DNA of 12,806 nucleotides. Source: an uncultured bacterium. Lineage in GTDB: Bacteria; Patescibacteriota; Minisyncoccia; Phycocordibacterales; UBA918. Positions 4,182-9,197 of this stretch are shown here, piece after piece; within the stretch, counting starts at the first letter, position 1, and each line of letters opens with the position of its first letter. The stretch is from the NCBI GenBank assembly GCA_913050645.1, contig CAJXAG010000030.1, forward strand, positions 1 to 12,806, given 5' to 3'. The notes under the pieces are model-generated. The model worked only from the letters and a program-made list of their open reading frames with translations. It did not search any database and was not told where the DNA came from. A program made the position numbers and the translations under genes.

Positions 4182-6360
4182 GAAACAATCTGACCTGCTC
4201 TCCGACCATTTTCGTATCGATGCACCACACCAAAAGGCCCTGAAGCGTCTTCGTATTAGTACCGTTGAAGATCTGCTCTATTACCTCCCTGCTCGGTATG
4301 AGGATATTAGTGAAATCCAGTCTGTTTCAGGCCTCTCGCTTGGCGCTGAAGCGGTTGTCTATGGACAGCTCTCGGGCCTGAAGAGCCGTAAAGCATGGAA
4401 GAGCAAACGACCGATTGCTGAAGGGTTTATTGAAGATGGCTCAGCAAAGATAAAAGTCATGTGGTTTAACCAGCCATACTTGGCAAAAATGTACGCTGAC
4501 GGTATGTATGTAAAAGTCGCAGGGAAAGTCGCAGGATCTTCCGGAAAGCTCTATATCGCAAACCCTGAGGTAGAAAAGCTTGATGCGCTACCAACCGACC
4601 ATCACAACTCACTTTTTAGCGGTTCCACCGAAGAGTTCGACGACACGCTCTACCCTATATATAGAGAGACGAAAGGAATCACCAGCAAGTGGCTGTATCA
4701 CACAGCACTGAAGTGTTTTGAAAAAGGTATTTTGGACACACTCCACGATCCGCTACCGAAGCACATGCTTGATCGATACAACCTACCGGAGCTTAGCACC
4801 GCTCTGGTATGGATTCATTCCCCCAAGAAAGCTGAGCATGCCCAAAGTGCCCGCAAGCGATTTGCCTTTGAGGAAGTCTTTTATATACAAACCCAAAAAG
4901 CACTCGAGCGAGCACAAGTATCCGCTGCAACCACCTACCAATTCAAAACCACCAAAGCACACCTCAAAGAGTTTACCGACCGCTTTCCATTCAAGCTCAC
5001 CGACTCACAAAACAAATCAATCGATGAGATTCTCAGAGACTTCAATGGTAATCACGCCATGTCGCGCCTTCTTGAGGGTGATGTAGGGTCTGGAAAAACT
5101 GCCGTTGCAGCCAGTACTGCATACGCGGTGGCTACCTCACGACCACCGGAAGGACTTGGGAAGAAGCTGGAGTTTGGAAACCTACAGGTCGCCTATATGG
5201 CGCCAACTGAAATCCTCGCAAAGCAACACTTTGAGAGTTTTATTGAGTACTTCCATCATCTTCCGATACAGATTGGTCTCATTACCGGCTCTGGTTGTAT
5301 GAAGTTTCCAAGCAAGGTCGACCCTACTAAACCCACCAAGATCAGTCGTGCGCAGCTTCTTAAGTGGGTAAAAAACGGCGAGATCCCCATTCTTATCGGT
5401 ACCCATGCGCTTATCTACAAAAGTGTTGAGTTTAAGCACCTTGCGTACGTTATTATCGACGAACAACACCGCTTTGGTACCAATCAGCGAAAGCAACTGG
5501 CAAAAAAAGATGAAAGAATGCCTCATCTATTAAGCATGACCGCAACCCCAATCCCCCGCACACTGGCACTAACGATCTACGGAGACCTCGACATCACCCT
5601 CTTAGACGAAATGCCGTCAGGCAGAAAGCCGATTGTCACAAAAGTCATCGGACCAAGTCAACAAAAAGAAATGTATGGGCATGTACGAAATGAACTTGCA
5701 GACGGACGGCAAGCATACGTGATCTGTCCACGTATCGACGAACCTGATCCAGACAAAGCAACGGCACTACGTTTAAAAAGCGTTACCGCAGAAGCTGCAC
5801 GACTGAAGAAAGACGTTTTTCAGGAATGGAACATCGGCATCCTCCACGGAAAAATGAAACCTGCAGAGAAAGATGCGATGATGCTTAAGTTCGCAAATCA
5901 TGAAATAGACATTCTTGTCGCTACTTCTGTGGTTGAAGTGGGGGTAAATGTGCCCAATGCCACCAACATCATCATTGAAGGTGCAGAGCGCTTTGGTCTT
6001 TCACAACTCCACCAGCTGCGGGGTCGTGTGGTTCGCGGAACTCACCAGCCCTACTGTTTTGCAGTCACTGAGAGCAAAAGTGAGAAGACAAGAGAACGAC
6101 TCTCGGCGCTCACACAAGCAAAAAATGGTTTTGAACTTGCAGAGCATGACCTACAGTTCCGTGGCAGTGGTGAGCTCTATGGTGCAAAACAATCGGGCCT
6201 GTCTGACCTTGGTATGGAAGCGATCAAGAACATCAAGCTCGTAGAAGCAGCACGCAACGAAGCTCAGAAGATGGTTGCGGAACACCCTGATCTCTCGCGA
6301 GACTTCCCACTGATACACCACAAGGTAACGCAAACACTTGAAAGTCTGCACATGGAGTAA
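4180..6360 (+). CDS. recG: ATP-dependent DNA helicase RecG
   Basis: The 726-aa product is a RecG helicase, which remodels stalled replication forks and Holliday junctions. The N-terminal part has LKRLRISTVEDLLYYLPARYED (21-42) followed by the OB-fold wedge domain. The helicase core has EGDVGSGKT (Walker A, 299-307), APTEILAKQH (341-350), GTHALI (407-412), DEQHRFG (427-433), SMTATPIPRTLA (452-463), ATSVVEVGVNVPNAT (581-595) and QLRGRVVRG (612-620). The C-terminal DLQFRGSGELYGAKQSG (657-673) is the RecG signature. It is slightly longer than usual (about 690): extra residues lie near 320-335 and 371-395. Motif VI has Val where Gly is common. The ATG has no Shine-Dalgarno sequence and lies 4 nt after the leader ORF stop, which suggests translational coupling. 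Confidence 0.96.
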   Translation: MKQSDLLSDHFRIDAPHQKALKRLRISTVEDLLYYLPARYEDISEIQSVSGLSLGAEAVVYGQLSGLKSRKAWKSKRPIAEGFIEDGSAKIKVMWFNQPYLAKMYADGMYVKVAGKVAGSSGKLYIANPEVEKLDALPTDHHNSLFSGSTEEFDDTLYPIYRETKGITSKWLYHTALKCFEKGILDTLHDPLPKHMLDRYNLPELSTALVWIHSPKKAEHAQSARKRFAFEEVFYIQTQKALERAQVSAATTYQFKTTKAHLKEFTDRFPFKLTDSQNKSIDEILRDFNGNHAMSRLLEGDVGSGKTAVAASTAYAVATSRPPEGLGKKLEFGNLQVAYMAPTEILAKQHFESFIEYFHHLPIQIGLITGSGCMKFPSKVDPTKPTKISRAQLLKWVKNGEIPILIGTHALIYKSVEFKHLAYVIIDEQHRFGTNQRKQLAKKDERMPHLLSMTATPIPRTLALTIYGDLDITLLDEMPSGRKPIVTKVIGPSQQKEMYGHVRNELADGRQAYVICPRIDEPDPDKATALRLKSVTAEAARLKKDVFQEWNIGILHGKMKPAEKDAMMLKFANHEIDILVATSVVEVGVNVPNATNIIIEGAERFGLSQLHQLRGRVVRGTHQPYCFAVTESKSEKTRERLSALTQAKNGFELAEHDLQFRGSGELYGAKQSGLSDLGMEAIKNIKLVEAARNEAQKMVAEHPDLSRDFPLIHHKVTQTLESLHME

Positions 6361-6405
6361 ACATACACTGCTGCATGTTTATTCCGATCCTGATGTGAAT
6401 CAGGA
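6358..6405 (+). terminator. Weak hairpins after recG
   Basis: TAAACAT/ATGTTTA (6358-6364 and 6375-6381) starts at the recG stop. A second stem TCCTGAT/ATCAGGA (6388-6394 and 6399-6405) has a GTGA tetraloop. Neither has a long T tail, so termination is uncertain. Confidence 0.35.
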
Positions 6406-6411
6406 ATTCTC

Positions 6412-6551
6412 GATGTCTCTAGACGAGAGAATAGGCGGGAACACATGTAATTACGTTACACAGTAACGAAGTGTTCTATCAGAACCAATTTTCTGTTTAC
6501 TCCGGTCTGCGAAGCAGAATTTCCGATGTCGTTAGACGAGGAAATAGGTGG
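6412..6551. repeat. 140-bp direct repeat, copy 1
   Basis: The unit is copied at 6571-6710 with a period of 159 bp and one visible difference (T6532 versus C6691). It is a chain of hairpins: ATTCTC/GAGAAT (6406-6411 and 6427-6432), GAACAC/GTGTTC (6439-6444 and 6471-6476) enclosing CGTTAC/GTAACG (6454-6459 and 6463-6468), TCTGC/GCAGA with a GAA triloop (6506-6510 and 6514-6518), and ATTTCC/GGAAAT (6519-6524 and 6540-6545). The first and last hairpins carry the same inner sequence, GATGTCNNTAGACGA, on different stems. I see no protein gene here. Confidence 0.85.
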
Positions 6552-6570
6552 GAAGGCACTCGTCATTTAT

Positions 6571-6710
6571 GATGTCTCTAGACGAGAGAATAGGCGGGAA
6601 CACATGTAATTACGTTACACAGTAACGAAGTGTTCTATCAGAACCAATTTTCTGTTTACTCCGGTCTGCGAAGCAGAATTTCCGATGTCGCTAGACGAGG
6701 AAATAGGTGG
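6571..6710. repeat. 140-bp direct repeat, copy 2
   Basis: This copy is almost identical to 6412-6551, separated from it by 19 bp. The left arm of its first hairpin (ATTCTC) is missing: the duplication begins exactly at the GATGTC inner motif. That suggests a recent duplication between the two similar inner motifs. Confidence 0.85.
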
Positions 6711-6711
6711 A

Positions 6712-6740
6712 GCAAACAAAAGGCCGCGCATGCGCGGCCT
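6712..6740 (-). terminator. Terminator of the minus-strand small-peptide unit
   Basis: The perfect palindrome AGGCCGCGCATGCGCGGCCT (6721-6740) is followed on the minus strand by TTTTGTTTG. The T tail lies on that side only, so it ends the transcript coming from the promoter at 6962-6990. Confidence 0.75.
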
Positions 6741-6849
6741 AGTTTAAAGAATCTTATGTTCCCGAGCTCTTCATGGTGCTAGCGACTGTCTTGCAAGCCG
6801 TAGTCTGCATTTAAGTGCTAAACAGCTCTCCGAGATACTCACCTCCTTT

Positions 6850-6909
6850 TTACAGCTCGCGGGCTGCCTTCTTGCGTTGCAGGGCGGGTGCCTTCAAAGT
6901 TTTGGACAT
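6850..6909 (-). CDS. Small basic peptide, 19 aa
   Basis: A 20-codon frame encodes MSKTLKAPALQRKKAAREL, rich in Lys, Arg and Ala. Support comes from its setting: a promoter TCGACA-17-TATAGT at 6962-6990, an AAGGAGAG ribosome site about 7 nt before the ATG, and a terminator at 6712-6740. The transcript would be about 240 nt. Just after the stop a second, even stronger site (AAAAAGGAGGTG, around 6840-6850) appears without a normal start codon at the right distance. An ATC there opens a 20-codon frame that ends in a TGA overlapping a further short ATG frame. The peptide is probably cytoplasmic and could bind nucleic acid; its function is unknown. Alternatively the RNA itself is the product. Confidence 0.6.
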   Translation of the reverse strand: MSKTLKAPALQRKKAAREL

Positions 6910-6961
6910 GGTATCTCTCCTTTTTCGTTTCGAGTTGCTCGGTAACGTTGTACCACTTTCG

Positions 6962-6990
6962 ACTATAACTGCTGCGGTTAATTTTGTCGA
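6962..6990 (-). promoter_or_regulatory. Promoter of the 19-aa peptide unit
   Basis: On the minus strand TCGACA (6985-6990) is followed by 17 nt and TATAGT (6962-6967). The start point is near 6955, leaving a leader of about 46 nt. Confidence 0.7.
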
Positions 6991-7022
6991 GCACTACACT
7001 GTGTTTAAATATGTAAGCCCTG

Positions 7023-7164
7023 AATCCATAAACTCTGGACTGCTTCGCATGCAGCTTACAAAGACGGCAGTTTTGCTGTCGTCTACGACGAAAAACTACC
7101 TTTTTCGTCGTCTTCGCGAGTGTTAACGAAGCGATCCAGTAATACAGCACAGAGTTTATGGATT
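7023..7164. repeat. Structured repeat, copy 2 (upstream of the 113-aa gene)
   Basis: A perfect 15-bp inverted repeat AATCCATAAACTCTG / CAGAGTTTATGGATT (7023-7037 and 7150-7164) bounds the element. Inside are GCTTCG/CGAAGC (7042-7047 and 7127-7132), a wobble-paired hairpin GACGGCAG/CTGTCGTC near 7063-7083, and an 11-bp stem ACGACGAAAAA/TTTTTCGTCGT (7085-7095 and 7101-7111). The order matches 3901-4013. The whole could fold as one long-armed RNA or act as DNA. Confidence 0.6.
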
Positions 7165-7170
7165 TTCTTA

Positions 7171-7199
7171 TTGACTTTTTTATATTTTATTGTATTATA
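7171..7199 (+). promoter_or_regulatory. Promoter of the 113-aa gene
   Basis: TTGACT (7171-7176) is followed by a T/A-rich spacer of 16 nt and TATTAT (7193-7198). The start point near 7205 lies inside the longest possible frame, so the protein must begin at the downstream ATG 7234. Confidence 0.65.
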
Positions 7200-7233
7200 C
7201 GACCATCATGGTTCTTTAAGAAAGGAGGTCACC

Positions 7234-7575
7234 ATGGCATGCAACAGAAAGACGTTGTTGCGCAAACGATACCGCGACCTGTGTTGGACGCTACAGTATC
7301 GATCTTGGCACTCAGCGGCAGAGATCGCTTATATCGAGCGGAACCTGCGGTGGATTAAGAAGCAGTTGGGTCACACCCCACGACTAGATACACCAGTATC
7401 GTCCATTCATCCTGCCGACCGGGATCTCGGTGCCACCGAGCAACCTGCACGTACACCACACAAAAAGGGATACGGCGCTACTTGGACACCTACCCGTGCC
7501 CGCTATTGGTGCACCGTCAACAACAACTGGAAGCAGCACGGTAAGTTGCGTAAACAGTGGATGAAACACCTCTAA
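7234..7575 (+). CDS. Unrecognised 113-aa basic protein
   Basis: I do not recognise the family. The product is strongly basic, with many Trp and Tyr: residues 1-45 look helical (LLRKRYRDLCWTLQYRSWH, AAEIAYIERNLRWIKKQLG). Residues 47-85 are Pro/Thr-rich and probably flexible. The C-terminal part, GYGATWTPTRARYWCTVNNN, is followed by a Lys-rich end. Without signal peptide or membrane segment it is likely cytoplasmic, and its charge would suit nucleic-acid or ribosome binding (inference). The ATG at 7234 is preceded by AAAGGAGGT with 4-nt spacing, an excellent site, and by the promoter at 7171-7199. No clear terminator follows. Confidence 0.8.
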   Translation: MACNRKTLLRKRYRDLCWTLQYRSWHSAAEIAYIERNLRWIKKQLGHTPRLDTPVSSIHPADRDLGATEQPARTPHKKGYGATWTPTRARYWCTVNNNWKQHGKLRKQWMKHL

Positions 7576-7798
7576 TCAAGTACCTAACCGGCACTTCTCC
7601 GGACTGCAGCAGGCAACATACACATTGTCTATCATCTGCAAAAAGAAGTCACAAAAACAACCCCAAGTTAAGATACTACTTTCACAACATACAATCAGGT
7701 ATGTACTGTGCAGTGTCTTACAGGGTTTTTGTTTTGCATATTTTACAAATCTACGATACGTTTCTCTTTAGACATAGATCCAACCAATGGAGGTAACA
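7576..7798. other. Intergenic stretch, no gene seen
   Basis: I see no supported frame, RNA gene or strong terminator. TTGTTT (from about 7727) with a 17-nt spacer and TACGAT would be a weak promoter candidate for the gene at 7799. Confidence 0.3.
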
Positions 7799-8227
7799 AT
7801 GCATCTATCTGTTCCTGCACACGACTGTTTTGTATCGGGGCTTGGCATGTACGGCGAACACCATGCCCACAACCCGCTTACCGGAGGCTTGGGTGCCGAA
7901 GCACTGCTTGATGAACATATCCGCTTTTATTTTCAGCGCGAAGAAGACAATCCTGAGCTCAATCTTAAACAAGGAATACACTTCCCAATCGTCATCGGCC
8001 AAAAGCGTGAGCGAAAAGAAACGATATTCAAAAAACCTGCCGCCATGAAGGAGCTCTTTATTGCAATACAACATGGGTGCCAACCACTATTTATTGCGCT
8101 GACTGAAAAGGAATCAGGTGGCATGTACATCGTACAACTTAAGGTCTGCGTCGCAAGAGAAGTAGCTCCCCGGCAACCAATCATGCTGCCGCCAGTGCCG
8201 CTGCATCGGTACATAAAAAGTACATAA
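7799..8227 (+). CDS. Unrecognised 142-aa protein
   Basis: I do not recognise it. The N-terminal region is His/Gly-rich (GLGMYGEHHAHNPLTGGLG, 14-32), followed by a charged helix (AEALLDEHIRFYFQREEDN). Beta-like segments follow (IHFPIVIGQKRERK, KELFIAIQHGCQPLFIALTEK, GMYIVQLKVCVARE), then a Pro-rich end (PIMLPPVPLHRY). The pattern is of a small single-domain cytoplasmic protein. The His cluster could bind metal, but I have no family support. The start at 7799 is chosen because GGAGG lies 5 nt upstream; the frame extends only four codons further, to 7787. Its stop overlaps the terminator stem it shares with the convergent gene at 8252. Confidence 0.78.
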   Translation: MHLSVPAHDCFVSGLGMYGEHHAHNPLTGGLGAEALLDEHIRFYFQREEDNPELNLKQGIHFPIVIGQKRERKETIFKKPAAMKELFIAIQHGCQPLFIALTEKESGGMYIVQLKVCVAREVAPRQPIMLPPVPLHRYIKST

Positions 8228-8253
8228 GGCGAGCGCGTTGCGCTCGCCTTTTT
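8226..8253. terminator. Shared terminator between convergent genes
   Basis: An 11-bp stem AAGGCGAGCGC/GCGCTCGCCTT (8226-8236 and 8240-8250) with a GTT loop is followed by TTTTT on the plus strand. It sits between the stops of the 142-aa gene and the convergent gene and overlaps the first. The plus-strand tail is the better one. Confidence 0.88.
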
Positions 8254-8572
8254 AGTGAACGGGGTAAATGCGGAAACCATTGTGTTGTGCCAGAACAGCA
8301 AGTGTTTCACTATGCTCTTCCCAAAAAACAACATCTCCATCGCCATCAAAATATCCAAACCATCCAGGCTGTGCACTCGAGTCTGGATAAATATCATCTT
8401 CTCGCAGCATCCGTACATACCCCGAACACGCTGCGGGCAACAGTGACTCAAACTGCTCTTCAGAAGCATCGATCATAATTTCAGACATTACTCGCTCCTG
8501 TTCCTTTTTGCTCCAGTAGAAGCACACTGCCGCATACGACACTGTAGCTTTAAGCTGTGCATACAGCGACAT
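8252..8572 (-). CDS. Unrecognised 106-aa (or 78-aa) acidic protein
   Basis: I do not recognise it. Two in-frame starts are credible. ATG 8572 has GGGAGGTG at 5-nt spacing and gives 106 aa; ATG 8488 has AGGAG at 6-nt spacing and gives 78 aa. The extra 28 residues (MSLYAQLKATVSYAAVCFYW, then charged) contain a mildly hydrophobic stretch, not a convincing signal peptide. The shared part is acidic: ASEEQFESLLPAACSGYVRM, then GWFGYFDGDGDVVFWEEHSE and LAVLAQHNGFRIYPVH. FDGDGD resembles a short acidic calcium-type loop, but one such run is not a domain call. It is convergent with the 142-aa gene. An extended -10 (TGGTATGCT on the minus strand, about 8607-8615) may drive it. Confidence 0.72.
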   Translation of the reverse strand: MSLYAQLKATVSYAAVCFYWSKKEQERVMSEIMIDASEEQFESLLPAACSGYVRMLREDDIYPDSSAQPGWFGYFDGDGDVVFWEEHSETLAVLAQHNGFRIYPVH

Positions 8573-8636
8573 GTACACCTCCCTACTCTTTGTTCTTTCT
8601 AATTCTCAGCATACCATAGGAGTATATTTCGCATAA

Positions 8637-8665
8637 TTGAGCATGGAGCCAATTCGCGGTATAGT
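8637..8665 (+). promoter_or_regulatory. Promoter of the tRNA gene
   Basis: TTGAGC (8637-8642) is followed by a 17-nt spacer and TATAGT (8660-8665). The start point near 8672 leaves a 5' leader of about 7 nt before the mature tRNA end. Confidence 0.6.
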
Positions 8666-8678
8666 GTTGTCCTACCAA

Positions 8679-8752
8679 CTGCCTATAGCTCAATTGGTAG
8701 AGCACCGAGCTTATACCTCGGCGGTTTCCTGGTTCGAGTCCAGGTGGGCAGA
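8679..8752 (+). tRNA. tRNA-Ile, anticodon UAU
   Basis: The cloverleaf is complete: acceptor CTGCCTA/TGGGCAG (8679-8685 and 8745-8751, one T-G pair), D stem GCTC/GAGC with loop AATTGGTA, anticodon stem CCGAG/CTCGG (8705-8709 and 8717-8721), T stem CCTGG/CCAGG with the canonical loop TTCGAGT. The anticodon loop CTTATAC places TAT at 8712-8714, reading AUA. The variable loop is 6 nt and the discriminator base is A. The 3' CCA is not encoded (CAA follows), so it must be added by the CCA-adding enzyme. It is a single gene with its own promoter and terminator. Confidence 0.9.
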
Positions 8753-8762
8753 CAACGTTAAG

Positions 8763-8789
8763 AAAAACAGTGCCTGCGTACTGTTTTTT
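8763..8789 (+). terminator. Terminator after the tRNA
   Basis: A stem AAAAACAGT/ACTGTTTTT (8763-8771 and 8780-8788) ends in a T run. An outer pairing AGACAAC/GTTGTCT around it would extend the structure and includes the last bases of the tRNA. Confidence 0.8.
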
Positions 8790-8815
8790 AGTTGTCTGGA
8801 GCGGAGCAATGTGAG

Positions 8816-8907
8816 TGAGGGAATATTTTATATTCCCTCAAGAGGTTACCTGATATTTCTAGAGCCCTGCGAACAGAAATGCTGATAACCTGAACAGAAT
8901 CTGTAAG
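8816..8907. repeat. Hairpin unit, copy 1, in a geneless stretch
   Basis: An 11-bp stem TGAGGGAATAT/ATATTCCCTCA (8816-8826 and 8830-8840) leads into AAGAGGTTA. AGGTTA (8843-8848) then pairs with TAACCT (8886-8891), followed by the small hairpin ACAG-AAT-CTGT (8894-8904) and AAG. The same layout repeats at 8968-9049. The stretch from 8790 to 9197 holds no supported gene. Confidence 0.6.
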
Positions 8908-8967
8908 ATTTGCGAACGACGCGAGCTGGGGTCGAGAACACTTAGTAGATTCTGAACGAAGTGTGAG

Positions 8968-9049
8968 AAAGTGCTTAAGCACTTTTGCAAGAGGTTAACT
9001 AATATTTTGAAGTATGAAAAATATCGATAACCTGAACAGTTCCTGTAAG
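8968..9049. repeat. Hairpin unit, copy 2
   Basis: The palindrome AAAGTGCTTAAGCACTTT (8968-8985) leads into CAAGAGGTTA. AGGTTA (8992-8997) pairs with TAACCT (9028-9033), and ACAG-TTC-CTGT (9036-9046) and AAG follow. The loop sequences differ from copy 1 while the stems are kept. ACTTAGTNGATTC-type sequence follows both copies (about 8940 and 9060). Confidence 0.6.
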
Positions 9050-9179
9050 GAAAGAATATACTTAGTGATTCGTGACGACGATGAGTTTGGCTTTAGAAAA
9101 GTTATCAAATACAGAGCCCCAAGGCATGACAGTACTTAGCATAATACACCTACACACGATAAAGAATGTGACTATTCTT

Positions 9180-9188
9180 TGCTATAAT
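9180..9188 (+). promoter_or_regulatory. Extended -10 promoter of the export operon
   Basis: TGCTATAAT is a full consensus extended -10 box without a -35. It lies 9 nt before the adaptor ATG, the same spacing as at the recG leader ORF, which predicts a nearly leaderless mRNA. Confidence 0.65.
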
Positions 9189-9197
9189 TGTTGCTAT

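Noticed and set aside
6406..6710. CRISPR array
   Set aside because: There are only two long copies with a 19-bp separator and nested hairpins; no short regular repeats or varied spacers, and no cas genes nearby.
6815..7150. Two overlapping 103-codon frames on opposite strands
   Set aside because: Both cross the minus-strand promoter, the 19-aa peptide gene or the inverted repeats, have no ribosome site, and show no recognisable protein content.
7120..7233. 38-codon N-terminal extension of the 113-aa protein, with a hydrophobic stretch
   Set aside because: The promoter at 7171-7199 lies inside it, and the perfect ribosome site serves ATG 7234. The apparent membrane segment is translated T-rich promoter DNA.
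9072..9197. Upstream start of the adaptor giving 545 aa
   Set aside because: The consensus extended -10 box lies within this stretch, and the membrane anchor begins shortly after ATG 9198.
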